Shown: positions 43,018 through 53,281, numbered from the stretch's first letter. The stretch is DNA of 64,000 nucleotides from Micromonosporaceae bacterium KJ-029 (GCA_005402585.1 BIFP01000008.1:652423-716422); one strand, 5' to 3'. The notes: generated by a model not told the origin, from the sequence alone. A program made the numbers and translations.

Positions 43018-44514
43018 TCACACCTCCAGCCGCCGGGAGGCCGCCCGCCATGCGGCGGACTCGCCGCCCGGCTCGTAGCGAACGATCTCCTGAGCTTGCC
43101 GCAACAGGCGCCGGAGCGCACCCAGGTCTTCGCCGACGGCACCGGCCGCGCGGGCCTGCACCAGCACGTTGCCGATCGCGGTGGCCTCGACCGGTCCGGC
43201 CAGCACCGGCAGGTCGCAGGCGTCCGCGGTGAGCTGGCAGAGCAGGGCGTTGCGGGCGCCGCCGCCGACGATGTGCACGGCGTCGACGTGCCGGCCGGAG
43301 AGTTCCTGGGCCTGTCGTACCGCCCGCCGGTGCGCCAGCGCCAGGCTGTCGATGATGCAGCGGACGACGGCGGCCGGCGATTCCGGCACCGGCTGGCCGG
43401 TGCGCCGGCACGCCTCGGCGATGCGGGCCGGCATGTCGCCCGGCGGCAGGAATGCCGGCTCGTCGATGTCGACCACGCTGCGGAAGGCGGGCTCGCGGGC
43501 GGCACCGGCCAGCAGGTCGGGCAGGTCCGGGTTTCCCCAGCCGCGCAGCGACTCCTGCAACGGCCACAGGCCCATCACGTTGCGCAGGTAGCGAATGGTG
43601 CCGTCGACACCGCCCTCGTTGGTGAAGTTCGCCTGCCGGCTCGCCTCGGTGAGCACCGGCCGGTCCAACTCGACGCCGACCAGAGACCAGGTGCCGCAGG
43701 AGATGTAGGCGAAGTGCTTCCCGGTGGCGGGCACCGCGACCACGGCGGAGGCGGTGTCGTGGGAGCCGACCGCCACCACGTCGGGGTCACCAGGCAGGTC
43801 AAGTTCGGGCAGCACCGGTCCGATCCGGGTGCCGGGCTCCCGCAGCGGCGCGAAGATGTCGGTACGGATACCGGCCGCGGCCATCAGGTCGGTTGCCCAG
43901 GCGCGCTGGTGCAGGTCGTACAGCTGGGTGGTGGAGGCGTTGGTGATCTCGGTACCGATCTCCCCGGTGAGCCAGTAGGCGACCAGGTCCGGGATCATCA
44001 GCAGCCGGTGGGCGGCGGCCAGTTGCGGCGAGCCGGTGGCCGCGACGATCTGGTAGAGGGTGTTGAACGGCAGCTGCTGCAGGCCGGTGGTGGCGTAGAG
44101 CCGCTCGGCCCCGAGCCGTTCCGTCACCCGTTCCAGGACGCCCTCGGTCCGGGTGTCGCGGTAGTGCACCGGGTTGCCGAGCAGCGCGCCGGAGGAGTCG
44201 AGCAGCCCGTAGTCGACCGCCCAGGAGTCGATGCCCACGCTGGCGACCGGGCCGGCCGCCCGCAGCCCGGCGAGCACGTTGCGGTAGAGGGCGAGGATGT
44301 CCCAGTGCAGGGTCCCGCCGACCCGGACCGGCTCGTTGGCGAACCGGTGTGCCACCGACAGCCGCAGGACGCCCGGGCCGACCTGGCCGACCATGACCCG
44401 GCCGCTGGAGGCGCCGAGGTCGACGGCCGCGACCTCGATCTCTCTGGTTCTCCGGGGCCGCGGGGCCGGGGCTGGTGCCCCGGCCCCGGCCGCCGGTTCG
44501 GGTCGCGCGGGCAT
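43018..44514 (-). CDS. rhaB: Rhamnulokinase
   Basis: A 498-residue FGGY-family kinase. The N-terminal AVDLGASSGRVMVGQV is the ATP-loop, SVGIDSWAVDYGLLD the substrate loop, ISCGTWSLVGVELD the central hinge, and HIVGGGARNALLCQLTADA the second ATP motif; these match RhaB rather than xylulo- or glycerol kinases. It phosphorylates L-rhamnulose at C1. The start is a GTG or ATG at 44514, two bases after the aldolase stop. A Pro/Ala-rich N-terminal extension of about 25 residues precedes the fold. Confidence 0.95.
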   Translation of the reverse strand: MPARPEPAAGAGAPAPAPRPRRTREIEVAAVDLGASSGRVMVGQVGPGVLRLSVAHRFANEPVRVGGTLHWDILALYRNVLAGLRAAGPVASVGIDSWAVDYGLLDSSGALLGNPVHYRDTRTEGVLERVTERLGAERLYATTGLQQLPFNTLYQIVAATGSPQLAAAHRLLMIPDLVAYWLTGEIGTEITNASTTQLYDLHQRAWATDLMAAAGIRTDIFAPLREPGTRIGPVLPELDLPGDPDVVAVGSHDTASAVVAVPATGKHFAYISCGTWSLVGVELDRPVLTEASRQANFTNEGGVDGTIRYLRNVMGLWPLQESLRGWGNPDLPDLLAGAAREPAFRSVVDIDEPAFLPPGDMPARIAEACRRTGQPVPESPAAVVRCIIDSLALAHRRAVRQAQELSGRHVDAVHIVGGGARNALLCQLTADACDLPVLAGPVEATAIGNVLVQARAAGAVGEDLGALRRLLRQAQEIVRYEPGGESAAWRAASRRLEV

Positions 44515-44516
44515 CG

Positions 44517-46547
44517 TCACCGCAGGAAGGCGGCGGCGACGCCGGCGTCGACGGGTACGTGCAGGCCGGTGGTGTGCGACAGCTCGCCCGAGGTGAGGGC
44601 GAACACCGCGTTGGCGATGTGCTCCGGCAGCACTTCCCGCTTGAGCAGGGTGCGCTGCGCGTAGAACTCGCCGAGCTTCTCCTCGGGTACGCCGTAGACG
44701 GCCGCTCGGTCGGCGCCCCAACCGCCGGCGAAGATGCCGGAGCCGCGGACCACCCCGTCCGGGTTGATGCCGTTGACCCGGACGCCGTGCGCGCCGAGTT
44801 CGGCGGCGAGCAACCGCACCTGGTGGGCCTGGTCGGCCTTGGCGGCGCCGTAGGCGACGTTGTTCGGGCCGGCGAAGACCGAGTTCTTGCTGGCGATGTA
44901 GACGATGTCGCCGCCGAGGCCCTGGGCGACGAGCACCCGGGCGGTCTCCCGGGAGACCAGGAACGACCCCTTGGCCATCACGTCGTGCTGCAGGTCCCAG
45001 TCCCGCGCGGTGGTGTCCAGCAACGACTTCGACAGCGACAGCCCGGCGTTGTTCACCACCAGGTCGACCCCGCCGTAGGCGAGCACCGCGGCCCGCACGG
45101 CGGCGGCGACCTGCTCCTCGTCGGTGACGTCCAGCGGTACGGCGACAGCGACGTCCGGTCCGCCGATCTCGCCCGCGACGGTCTCGGCGGCGGCGGCGTC
45201 CCGGTCGGTGACCACGACGCAGGCGCCTTCGGCGGCGAGCCGGTGGGCGATCGCCCGGCCGATCCCGGAACCGCCGCCGGTGACCAGCGCGATCCGGGTC
45301 GCGAGGGGCTTGGGCTTGGGCATCCGCTGGAGCTTGGCCTCCTCCAGCGCCCAGTACTCGATGCGGAACTTCTCCGCCTCGTCGATCGGGGCGTACGTCG
45401 ACACCGCCTCGGCGCCACGCATCACGTTGATGGCGTTGACGTAGAACTCGCCGGCCACCCGCGCGGTCTGCTTGTTGGCTCCGAAGCTGAACATGCCGAC
45501 GCCGGGCACCAGCACGACGGCAGGGTCGGCGCCACGCATCGCCGGGCTGTCCGGGCCGGCGTGCCGCTCGTAGTAGGCGCGGTAGTCGTCCCGGTAGGCG
45601 GCGTGCAGCTCCTTGAGCCGCGCGATCGTCTCGTCCAGTCCGGCGGTGGGTGGCAGGTCGAGCACCATCGGCCGGACCTTGGTCCGCAGGAAGTGATCCG
45701 GGCACGAGGTGCCGAGGGCGGCCAGCTCGGGCATCCGCTCGCGGCCGACGAAGTCGAGCACCACGTCGCTGTCGGTGTAGTGACCCACCTGTGCCCGGTC
45801 GGTGGCGGCGAGACCACGCAGCACCGGGAAGAGGGCGGCGGCGCGGGCCTGCCGTTGCGGCTCGGGCAGCGGCTCGTGGACCAGCTTTCCGAACGGCTCG
45901 GGGCGGCCGTGCTCGGTGATGTACCGGGCCGCGGTGGCGATGATCTCGCGGGAGTTGGCCTCGCACTCGTCGCTGGTGGCCCCCCAGGCGGTGATGCCGT
46001 GTCCACCGAGGACGACGCCGATCGCCTGCGGGTTGGCCTGCTGCGCGGCGGCGATGTCGAGGCCGAGTTGGAAGCCGGGCCGGCGCCACGGCACCCAGAG
46101 CACCCGGTCGCCGAAGATCTTCCTGGTCAGCTCCGGGCCGTCGGCCGCGGTGGCGATCGCGATCCCCGAGTCCGGGTGCAGGTGGTCGACGTGTGCCGCC
46201 TCGACCAGACCGTGCATGGCGGTGTCGATGGACGGCGCGGCACCGCCCCGGCCGTGCAGGCAGTAGTCGAACGCGGCGACCATCTCGTCCTCACGCTCCA
46301 CGCCCGGGTAGACGTTGACCAGGGACCGGAGCCGGTCGAGCCGGAGCACCGCCAGTCCGCGCTCGGTGAGGGTGCCGAGATCGCCGCCGGACCCCTTGAC
46401 CCACAACAGGTCGGTGGGCTCGCCGGTCACCGGATCGGTCTGCACGCCCTTCGCGGAGGTGTTACCGCCGGCGTAGTTGGTGTTGGCCGGGTCGGCGCCG
46501 AGCCGGTTGCTGCGGGCCAGCAGGTCGCGCACCGCGGGATTCGTCAT
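44517..46547 (-). CDS. rhaD: Bifunctional rhamnulose-1-phosphate aldolase / lactaldehyde dehydrogenase-type SDR
   Basis: A 676-residue two-domain enzyme. Residues of about 1-390 are a class II zinc aldolase; HVDHLHPD (119-126) and GHGITAWG (182-189) carry the zinc histidines. Residues 415-676 are an SDR with TGGGSGIG (423-430) and catalytic YGAAK. It splits L-rhamnulose-1-P to DHAP and L-lactaldehyde, and the SDR half oxidises the aldehyde to lactate, which LutABC takes on. AAGGAAA precedes the ATG at 46547. It is first in its operon, behind the operator at 46642. Confidence 0.95.
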   Translation of the reverse strand: MTNPAVRDLLARSNRLGADPANTNYAGGNTSAKGVQTDPVTGEPTDLLWVKGSGGDLGTLTERGLAVLRLDRLRSLVNVYPGVEREDEMVAAFDYCLHGRGGAAPSIDTAMHGLVEAAHVDHLHPDSGIAIATAADGPELTRKIFGDRVLWVPWRRPGFQLGLDIAAAQQANPQAIGVVLGGHGITAWGATSDECEANSREIIATAARYITEHGRPEPFGKLVHEPLPEPQRQARAAALFPVLRGLAATDRAQVGHYTDSDVVLDFVGRERMPELAALGTSCPDHFLRTKVRPMVLDLPPTAGLDETIARLKELHAAYRDDYRAYYERHAGPDSPAMRGADPAVVLVPGVGMFSFGANKQTARVAGEFYVNAINVMRGAEAVSTYAPIDEAEKFRIEYWALEEAKLQRMPKPKPLATRIALVTGGGSGIGRAIAHRLAAEGACVVVTDRDAAAAETVAGEIGGPDVAVAVPLDVTDEEQVAAAVRAAVLAYGGVDLVVNNAGLSLSKSLLDTTARDWDLQHDVMAKGSFLVSRETARVLVAQGLGGDIVYIASKNSVFAGPNNVAYGAAKADQAHQVRLLAAELGAHGVRVNGINPDGVVRGSGIFAGGWGADRAAVYGVPEEKLGEFYAQRTLLKREVLPEHIANAVFALTSGELSHTTGLHVPVDAGVAAAFLR

Positions 46548-46641
46548 GGTTTCCTTCGCACTTCTCGGGCAGGCACGCTCGGCGCGCCACGTTGCGTTCG
46601 GTCTGGTCGGCAAACCGCAGGGGCGGCCGTCGACACGTCAC

Positions 46642-46655
46642 ATGAAACGTTTCAT
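46642..46655. promoter_or_regulatory. Rhamnose-regulon operator before the aldolase operon
   Basis: ATGAAACGTTTCAT is a perfect 14-base palindrome, 95 bases upstream of the aldolase start and 55 bases downstream of the small HTH gene. It contains the same TGAAACGTTTCA core as 53282-53293. Confidence 0.78.
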
Positions 46656-46709
46656 ACGGTCGCCCCTGAGGTTACGAGGGCGTCTCCGGGCCGTCAAGCA
46701 CGGTCGGTG

Positions 46710-46931
46710 TCACACCAGCCCACGCCGGGCGGCCCACACCACCGCCTGGATCGGCGTACTGACGTTCAGCCGCGTACAGATCACCCGCACACGACGGCGG
46801 ACGCTGCGTTCGGACAGATGCAGCTCCCCCGCGACGCTCGCGGTGAGCCGGCCCTCGGCGAGCAACGCGAGCATGGCGATCTCGTCGTCCGTCAGTACGG
46901 CCGGCTCGGCGGCCGGCGGGTGATCAGGCAT
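46710..46931 (-). CDS. Stand-alone LuxR-type helix-turn-helix protein
   Basis: A 73-residue protein that is almost only a GerE/LuxR DNA-binding domain: LTDDEIAMLALLAEGRLTASVAGELHLSERSVRRRVRV followed by the recognition helix and a short tail. It lacks receiver, PAS or autoinducer domains. AAGGA precedes the ATG at 46931. It sits between the isomerase operon and the aldolase operon, on the same strand, 110 bases after the isomerase stop. A role in rhamnose control is possible but unproven. Confidence 0.85.
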   Translation of the reverse strand: MPDHPPAAEPAVLTDDEIAMLALLAEGRLTASVAGELHLSERSVRRRVRVICTRLNVSTPIQAVVWAARRGLV

Positions 46932-47040
46932 CTGGCAGTCCTTTCGCCCGGGGGACAAACGAAGGGATGCGGCCGTGACACCGGTGACCGGTCGACCTGA
47001 GTGGTCGGCGACCGGCCCGGGCGGTCAACAGTGACGGATG

Positions 47041-48222
47041 TCAGGCACCCCAGCCCGCCTGCTCTCCGCCGACCCGCTCGGTCCTGACCCGCTCCAGGTA
47101 GCCGGACCGCTTGTAGGCCGCGACCGGGTCCGGGTCCAGGTCCATCTCCTCGCGCAACTCGCGCAGCAGCGGTCGGACGTCGGTGTTGTACGCGTCCATC
47201 AGTACGGCGTTGGCCTCCAGCACGTCACCGGCCCGCTGCGCGGCGGTCAGCGCCGGCATGTCGACCAGCAACGCCTTGGCGGTCGCCTCCTGGACGTTGA
47301 GCACCGACCGGATGACCGCCTGTACCTTCGGCTCGATGTTGTGGCACTGGTCCAACATGAACGCGATGCCGTAGCTCGGGCGCAGCGCGTCCGCCTGGAC
47401 GATCTCGTGCATGATCCGGAACAGCTGGAACGGGTCCGCCGACCCCACCATCAGGTCGTCGTCGGCGTAGAACCGGGAGTTGAAGTCGAAGGCGCCCAGC
47501 CTCCCGGCGCGCAGCAGGAACGCCACGATGAACTCGATGTTCGTGCCCGGCGCGTGGTGGCCGGTGTCGATGACCACCTGGGCCCGCTCGCCCAGCTCGA
47601 CGCAGTGCGCGTACGCCGTGCCCCAGTCCGGCACGTCGGTCAGGTAGAACGCCGGCTCGAACAGCTTGTACTCCAGCAGCAGCCGCTGCCGGCCGGTCAG
47701 CCGGTCGTACGCCTGCCGCAACGCCTCCGCGAGCCGGTCCTGGCGCTCCCGGGCGCTGTCCTGCCCGGGGTAGTTGGTGCCGTCGGAGAACCACAGCTTC
47801 AGGTCCCACGACCCGGTGGCGTCCATGACGTCGACGCACTCCAGCAGGTGCCCGATCGCCTTGCGCCGAACCACCGGGTCGGGATTGGTGACCGAGCCCA
47901 GCTTGTAGTCGTCGTCCTGGAACACGTTCGCGTTGATCGTGCCCAGCTCGATGCCCTGCTCCCTGGCGTACCCGGCCAGCGCGGCGTAGTCGTCCACCCG
48001 GTCCCACGGGATGTGCAGCGCCACGGTCGGCGCGACACCGGTGAAGCGGTGTACGGTCGCCGCGTCCGCCACCTTCTCGAACGGGTCGCGGGGCACACCC
48101 TCCTGTGCGAACACCTTGAACCGGGTGCCCGAGTTGCCGTACGCCCAGGACGGTGTCTCGATGCGCTGCTCGCGAAGGGCATCGAGAACTCGTCTGCGCG
48201 TGGTCGGGTCGATCTCGGTCAT
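47041..48222 (-). CDS. rhaI: L-rhamnose isomerase (RhaI type)
   Basis: A 393-residue TIM-barrel isomerase. The N-terminal TPSWAYGNSGTRFKVF and the metal-site segments ELGTINANVFQDDDY, LKLWFSDGTNYPGQDS, VIDTGHHAPGTNIEF and FDFNSRFYADDD are typical of RhaI-type enzymes, unlike E. coli RhaA. It converts L-rhamnose to L-rhamnulose. GGGAGAG precedes the ATG at 48222, and its start overlaps the mutarotase stop by four bases. It is the last gene of the import operon. Confidence 0.95.
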   Translation of the reverse strand: MTEIDPTTRRRVLDALREQRIETPSWAYGNSGTRFKVFAQEGVPRDPFEKVADAATVHRFTGVAPTVALHIPWDRVDDYAALAGYAREQGIELGTINANVFQDDDYKLGSVTNPDPVVRRKAIGHLLECVDVMDATGSWDLKLWFSDGTNYPGQDSARERQDRLAEALRQAYDRLTGRQRLLLEYKLFEPAFYLTDVPDWGTAYAHCVELGERAQVVIDTGHHAPGTNIEFIVAFLLRAGRLGAFDFNSRFYADDDLMVGSADPFQLFRIMHEIVQADALRPSYGIAFMLDQCHNIEPKVQAVIRSVLNVQEATAKALLVDMPALTAAQRAGDVLEANAVLMDAYNTDVRPLLRELREEMDLDPDPVAAYKRSGYLERVRTERVGGEQAGWGA

Positions 48223-48560
48223 TGTTGCTCTCCCAGTTGCTCTTCGAGATGGAAGATCTCGGTCAGGACGCGGAACCCGCGATCGGGTCGCCCGCCGGGC
48301 AGGTCCGCGAAGAACGGGGCCATCTCGGCCTGCCACCGCGCGTTGACCTCGGTCGCCTCCATCGCCGCGAGCGCGGCGTCGAGGTCCTCGGTCAGGAAAT
48401 AGCCGACCAGCAGCCCGTCGTCGGAAAGAAAGAGTGAGTAGTCGTGCCAGCCCGCGCGCTTCAGCGCGGCCAGCATGTCGGGCCACACGGCGGCGTGGCG
48501 GCGCCGGTACTCCGCAATCCGCTCCGGCCTGACCTGGAGGGTGAAGCAGATCCGGCGCAC
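48219..48560 (-). CDS. rhaM: L-rhamnose mutarotase
   Basis: A 113-residue dimeric alpha/beta-barrel protein: FTLQVRPERIAEYRRRHAAVWPDMLAALKRAGWHDYSLFL carries the RhaM-type front, with the catalytic His in the RRRHAAVWP motif, and GYFLTEDLDAALAAM follows. It interconverts rhamnose anomers and gives the isomerase its substrate. The GTG at 48560 has an AGGTG site upstream. It overlaps the isomerase start by four bases. Confidence 0.94.
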   Translation of the reverse strand: MRRICFTLQVRPERIAEYRRRHAAVWPDMLAALKRAGWHDYSLFLSDDGLLVGYFLTEDLDAALAAMEATEVNARWQAEMAPFFADLPGGRPDRGFRVLTEIFHLEEQLGEQQ

Positions 48561-48579
48561 ACCACACCTACCCGTGCTG

Positions 48580-49638
48580 TCAGAAGTTGAACTGGTCGAT
48601 GTTGGAGGCGTTGAACTCGAACGGGTCGCCCAGCAGGACCTCACCGTTCGCGCCAAGGGTGAACTCGCCGAGCTTGCCGGCGGTGAACTTCTCGCCCTCC
48701 TTGCCGGTGATGATCCCGGAGGCGAGCGCCGCGCCGGTGTACGCGGCGAGGTAGCCGAGGTCGGCCGGGTTCCACAGGGCGAAGGCCTTGACGGTGCCGT
48801 CCTTGACGTACTCGCGCATCTGGTTCGGCGTACCGAGGCCGGTCAGCTGCACCTTGCCCTTGTAGGACGAGCCGGAGAGGTAGCGCGCCGCCGCGGCGAC
48901 GCCGACCGTGGTCGGCGAGATGATGCCCTTGAGGTTGGGGTACTTCGACAGCAGACCCTGCGCCTCCTGGAACGACTTCTCGTCCTGGTCGTCGCCGTAG
49001 ACCGTGGCCACCAGCTTGAGCTTGCTGTACTCCGGCTTGGCCAGCTCGGTCTTCATCAGCTCGATCCAGGCGTTCTGGTTCGTGGCGTTCGCCGTCGCCG
49101 ACAGGATCGCGATCTCACCGCCCTCGGGACCGACCGCGTCCGAGATCAGCTTGAGCTGCGACTGGGCGATGCCCTCCGAGGTGGCCTGGTTGACGAACGC
49201 GTCACGGCACTCCGGCTTGGTGTCCGAGTCGTACGTGACGACCTTCGCCCCGGCGGCCTTGGCCTCGGTCAGCGAGCCGCAGACGGCATCCTGGTCGTTC
49301 GCCGCGATGATGATGACGTCGGTGCCCTGCTGCGACAGCGTGTTGATGTACGACACCTGCGCCGACGGGCTCGCCTCGGACGGGCCGGTCTGGGCGTACT
49401 GGCCCTTGAACTCCTCGACCGCCGGCTTGCCGCCCTGGTTGTCGGAGGTGTCGAAGTACGGGTTGTTGACCTGCTTGGGCAGGAAGGTGACCTTGAGACC
49501 TTCCTTGATGGTGCCCGAGGGGTTACCCCCGGAGCCGGCGTCGGTGCCGGTGCCGGTGTCCTCGGCGCAGGCGCCCAGGGTGAGGGCCACGGCGGCCAGG
49601 ACGGCGGTCGCGACGACCCGGGTACGTCTGATGGTCAT
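48580..49638 (-). CDS. rhaS: Rhamnose ABC transporter solute-binding lipoprotein
   Basis: A 352-residue CUT2-type binding protein with lipobox LGAC (Cys24). Segments such as VTFLPKQVNNPYFDTSD, IIIAANDQDAVCGSL, ISPTTVGVAAAARYLSGSS and VQLTGLGTPNQMREYVKDG resemble rhamnose-binding RhaS proteins. It delivers L-rhamnose to the two permeases. It lies between a permease gene (ATGA overlap) and the mutarotase gene. Confidence 0.94.
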   Translation of the reverse strand: MTIRRTRVVATAVLAAVALTLGACAEDTGTGTDAGSGGNPSGTIKEGLKVTFLPKQVNNPYFDTSDNQGGKPAVEEFKGQYAQTGPSEASPSAQVSYINTLSQQGTDVIIIAANDQDAVCGSLTEAKAAGAKVVTYDSDTKPECRDAFVNQATSEGIAQSQLKLISDAVGPEGGEIAILSATANATNQNAWIELMKTELAKPEYSKLKLVATVYGDDQDEKSFQEAQGLLSKYPNLKGIISPTTVGVAAAARYLSGSSYKGKVQLTGLGTPNQMREYVKDGTVKAFALWNPADLGYLAAYTGAALASGIITGKEGEKFTAGKLGEFTLGANGEVLLGDPFEFNASNIDQFNF

Positions 49639-50687
49639 GACGATGTCCTTTCGAGTGCGGTGGTGAGGGGCCGGCGCCGACGTAGCCGATCGCGCGTCAT
49701 CCGCACGACGTTCGGTCCGACAACGGAGAGGATGAGCAGGGTGCCGGTGACGATGGTCAGCGCGTTCGCCGGCACGTCGGCCAGTTGCAGCGAGTTGCGG
49801 AGGACGCCGAGCAGGGCCACCGCCGCGAGCACTCCGACGAGACCGCCACGGCCGCCGAAGATGGAGACGCCGCCGAGCAGCACGGCCGCCACCACCGCCA
49901 GCTCCAGGCCGGTCGCGTTGTCGGCCCGGGCACTGGCGAACCGGAACGTCCAGAACACGCCGGCCAGCGCCGCCATGGCGCCGGTCGCGACGAAGAGCCA
50001 GAACTTGGTGCGCAGTACCGAGACGCCGGCGAAGGTGGACGCGTCGGCGTTGTTGCCGATCGCGTAGAGGGAGCGGCCGATCGGAGTGGCGTACAGCAGC
50101 ACGCCGAACACGACGGCGAGCGCCGCCAGGACCAGCACGAACCAGGGAATGACCGTGCCCGGGATGGGTGCCACGGCGTTCTGGGTCCAGGCCTGCGGGT
50201 AGTCGGCGATGGCCCGGTCACCGAGGACCACGTACGCCAGGCCGCGGTAGAGCGCGAGCGTACCGATGGTGACCGCCAGTGACGGCAGGCCGAATACGGT
50301 GATGAAGACGCCGTTGACCGCCCCGAGCATGGCGCCGAGCAGCAGGCTCAGCACGATCAGCACCGGCAGCGAGGTGACGCCGAGGTACCAGAGCTGACCG
50401 AGCACCGAGCAGGTCAGGCCGACCGTACTCGCCACCGACAGGTCGATCTCGCCGGTGATGATGACGAGCGTCATCGGCAGCGCGATCAGGGCGATCGGGA
50501 TCGCCTCCAGCACCAGGAACCGGTAGAAGCGGGGGCTGCCGACCCCCTCGATCGTGGCGCTGGCGACAAGCACCACGACGAGCAGCGCGAGGATGAGGAT
50601 CGCGTCCCACGAGCCGAGCAGGCGACGCCAGGCCGGCGGCGCCGCTTCCGCGGTTCGGGCCGGGTCGACCAGGGTGTCAGTTGCCAC
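49635..50687 (-). CDS. rhaQ: Rhamnose ABC transporter permease
   Basis: A 350-residue CUT2 permease with about ten membrane helices. The NGVFITVFGLPSLAVTIGTLALYRGLAYVVLG segment is the family core, and GGVSIFGGRGGLVGVL is the cytoplasmic motif that contacts the ATPase. It forms a heterodimer with the other permease. Its start overlaps the previous permease gene by 11 bases and its stop overlaps the binding-protein start. Confidence 0.94.
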   Translation of the reverse strand: MATDTLVDPARTAEAAPPAWRRLLGSWDAILILALLVVVLVASATIEGVGSPRFYRFLVLEAIPIALIALPMTLVIITGEIDLSVASTVGLTCSVLGQLWYLGVTSLPVLIVLSLLLGAMLGAVNGVFITVFGLPSLAVTIGTLALYRGLAYVVLGDRAIADYPQAWTQNAVAPIPGTVIPWFVLVLAALAVVFGVLLYATPIGRSLYAIGNNADASTFAGVSVLRTKFWLFVATGAMAALAGVFWTFRFASARADNATGLELAVVAAVLLGGVSIFGGRGGLVGVLAAVALLGVLRNSLQLADVPANALTIVTGTLLILSVVGPNVVRMTRDRLRRRRPLTTALERTSS

Positions 50688-51735
50688 GGGTCTTGCCTCC
50701 TCGCAGACGGCGTGCCATGCGGACGGCGAGCGCCCGGTCGAGCCCGATGGCGGCCAGGATGAGTGCGCCGACGGCGGCGCGCTGCCAGAACGGGGTGACC
50801 CCCAGCACCGGCAGGGCGCTGCCGATGGTGGTCAGCAGGACGGCGCCGAGCGCGGCGCCGTACACCGAGCCGCTGCCGCCGAAGATCGCGACGCCGCCGA
50901 CCACCACCGCCGCCACCACGTTGAGTTCGATACCGAGTCCGGCGTTGGCGTCGAGGGTGCCGAACCGGGCCGCGTACAGCACGCCCGCGAGCCCGGCCAG
51001 CGCGCCGCTGGCCACGAAGGCGAAGAAGACCCGGCGACCCACCGCGATGCCGGACAGCCGGGCCGCCTCGGGGTCGGAGCCGATCGCGTAGAGCTCCCGA
51101 CCGCTGCGGTAGTTGCGCAGCAGGTAGCCGGCGGCGACGAGCACGGCGACCGCGAAGAGTGCGAGCACCGGGACGCCGAGGATGGTGGCGGTGCCCATCC
51201 GCAGGAAGCCACGCGGCATGTCGGCGGCGTTGATCTGGCGCCCGGTGGCCCAGGTGTGGTCGATGCCCCGGAACACGTACAGCGTGCCGAGGGTGACCAC
51301 CAGGGCCGGTACCCGGGCCGCCGCGATCAGGCCGCCGTTGACCGCGCCGCAGACCGCCCCGAGTGCGACCCCGATCAGGATCGCCACCGGGATCGGTAGG
51401 CCGGGGTTGGCGACGAACAACGCGCCGGTGGCGAACGCGGACAGGCCGAGGATCGAGCCGACCGACAGGTCGACGTTGCGGGTGATGATCACGATCGCCT
51501 GCCCGACCGCGAGGATCGCCAGGATGGTCGAGCTGAGCAGCAGGTCCTTGATGTTCTGCGCGGAGAGGAACCGCTGGTTGACCGCGAAGGTCACCCCGAC
51601 CAGGAGGACCAGCGCGAGCAGGATGCCCAGCTCGCGCACGACGAACAGCCGGTGCGCCAGGCGGGCGCCGGACTCCGGCCTCGGCTCCGGCCCGTTCGGC
51701 GCGGCGACCCGCGATCGTACGTCTGTCGTGGTCAT
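50677..51735 (-). CDS. rhaP: Rhamnose ABC transporter permease, second subunit
   Basis: A 352-residue CUT2 permease. [27 protein letters not shown] and [18 protein letters not shown] are the family core and the ATPase-contact motif. A basic segment at both ends faces the cytoplasm. It is preceded by the ATPase gene (four-base overlap) and followed by the other permease. Confidence 0.94.
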   Translation of the reverse strand: MTTTDVRSRVAAPNGPEPRPESGARLAHRLFVVRELGILLALVLLVGVTFAVNQRFLSAQNIKDLLLSSTILAILAVGQAIVIITRNVDLSVGSILGLSAFATGALFVANPGLPIPVAILIGVALGAVCGAVNGGLIAAARVPALVVTLGTLYVFRGIDHTWATGRQINAADMPRGFLRMGTATILGVPVLALFAVAVLVAAGYLLRNYRSGRELYAIGSDPEAARLSGIAVGRRVFFAFVASGALAGLAGVLYAARFGTLDANAGLGIELNVVAAVVVGGVAIFGGSGSVYGAALGAVLLTTIGSALPVLGVTPFWQRAAVGALILAAIGLDRALAVRMARRLRGGKTRGN

Positions 51736-53231
51736 GCGGCGGCCTCCCGTTGCCCGGTCGCGGCGAACATGACGCTCTCCTCATCGGCCTGGTCGCGGGG
51801 AATGTCGGCGACCAGCCGGCCCTCATGCATGACGAGCACCCGGTCGGCCATGCCGAGCACCTCCGGCAGTTCACTGGACACCATCAGCACCGCCACCCCC
51901 TCGGACGCGAGTTGGGAGAGCAGCCGGTGCACCTCGGACTTGGTGCCGACGTCGATGCCGCGGGTCGGCTCGTCGATCATGAGCACCCTGGGCTCGGTGG
52001 ACAGCCACTTGGCGAGCACGACCTTCTGCTGGTTGCCGCCGGAGAGGGTGGACACCGGGTCGGTGTTGCGGGCGGCCTTCACCTGCAACCGCTTGGCCCA
52101 GTCCGCCGCCGAGCGCCGCTCGCTGCCGCCGAACAGCAGCCCGAGTCGGCTCAGTGCCCACCGGCGGGGCAGGGTGGCGTTGCGCTCGATCGACAACTCC
52201 ATCACCAGTCCCTGCTGGCGGCGGTCCTCCGGCACGAGTGCCAGGCCGGCGGCGATCGCCGCCGGCGGGTCGCCCGGTCGCAGCCGGCGCCCGTCGACGT
52301 GCACCTGCCCGGCGTCGTACCGGTCGATGCCGAAGATCGCCCGGGCCACCTCGCTGCGGCCCGCGCCGACGAGCCCGGCGAGGGCGACGATCTCACCGCC
52401 GCGGACGGTGAAGGAGACGTCGTCGAAGTAGCCGTGCCGGGTCAACCCGTCGACCGTCAGCCGTACCTCGCCCGGCTCGGTCTCCAGCTTCGGGAAGAGC
52501 GCGGAGATGTCGCGGCCGACCATGGTACGGACCACGCCGTCCACGGTCAGGTTCCCGATCTCGTCGGTGGCGATCCACCGGCCGTCGCGCATCACCGTGA
52601 CCCGCTGGCAGAGCGCGAACACCTCGTCGAACCGGTGCGAGATGAACAGGATCGCCGCGCCGTCGTCGCGCAGTGCGCGCGCCACGGCGAAGAGCCGTTC
52701 GACCTCGACGCCGGACAGTGCCGCGGTCGGCTCGTCCATCACCAGCACCCGGGCGTCGAAGGAGAGCGCCTTGGCGATCTCGACGAGTTGCTGGTCGGCG
52801 ATGGACAGGCCACGGGCCGGCCGGTCCGGGTCGATCTGCACACCGAGCCGCCCGAACAACTCGTTGGTGCGCTCGCGCATGGCCGAGGCGTCGATGCGGC
52901 GCAGCCCCTTCAACGGCTGCCGGCCCATGAAGATGTTCTCCGCGACCGACAGGTCCGGGAACAGGGTCGGCTCCTGGTAGATGACGGCGATGCCCGCCGC
53001 GCGGGCATCGGCCGGGCTACCGAAGGCGACCGGCTGGCCGTCGAGCAGCAGGCGTCCCGCGTCCGGCCCGTGCACGCCGGCCAGGATCTTCACCAGGGTG
53101 GACTTGCCGGCGCCGTTCTCACCGACCAGCGCGTGCGCCTCGCCGGCGTGCAGTTCCAGCCGGGCGTCACGCAGCGCGGCGACGGCACCGAACGACTTGT
53201 CCACACCCTCCAGCGCCAAGACCGGAAGCAC
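51732..53231 (-). CDS. rhaT: Rhamnose ABC transporter ATPase (two nucleotide-binding domains)
   Basis: A 499-residue duplicated ATPase of the CUT2/RbsA type. The first domain has Walker [10 protein letters not shown] (38-46) and [13 protein letters not shown]. The second has a degenerate Walker A in [30 protein letters not shown] and [14 protein letters not shown]. The loss of the second Walker A lysine is usual in RbsA-like proteins. It is the first gene of the import operon, 50 bases downstream of the operator at 53282. Confidence 0.95.
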   Translation of the reverse strand: MLPVLALEGVDKSFGAVAALRDARLELHAGEAHALVGENGAGKSTLVKILAGVHGPDAGRLLLDGQPVAFGSPADARAAGIAVIYQEPTLFPDLSVAENIFMGRQPLKGLRRIDASAMRERTNELFGRLGVQIDPDRPARGLSIADQQLVEIAKALSFDARVLVMDEPTAALSGVEVERLFAVARALRDDGAAILFISHRFDEVFALCQRVTVMRDGRWIATDEIGNLTVDGVVRTMVGRDISALFPKLETEPGEVRLTVDGLTRHGYFDDVSFTVRGGEIVALAGLVGAGRSEVARAIFGIDRYDAGQVHVDGRRLRPGDPPAAIAAGLALVPEDRRQQGLVMELSIERNATLPRRWALSRLGLLFGGSERRSAADWAKRLQVKAARNTDPVSTLSGGNQQKVVLAKWLSTEPRVLMIDEPTRGIDVGTKSEVHRLLSQLASEGVAVLMVSSELPEVLGMADRVLVMHEGRLVADIPRDQADEESVMFAATGQREAAA

Positions 53232-53281
53232 GTGGCCCCCTCAGGGTTGTAGTTACGGGGCGGTAATGAGAATCACAACTA

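Noticed and set aside
43018..46089. A 1023-codon minus-strand open frame
   Set aside because: Only its 3' part (to 44514) is rhamnulokinase. The upstream part lies in a different frame of the aldolase-dehydrogenase gene and reads as Arg/Gly/Pro-rich noise.
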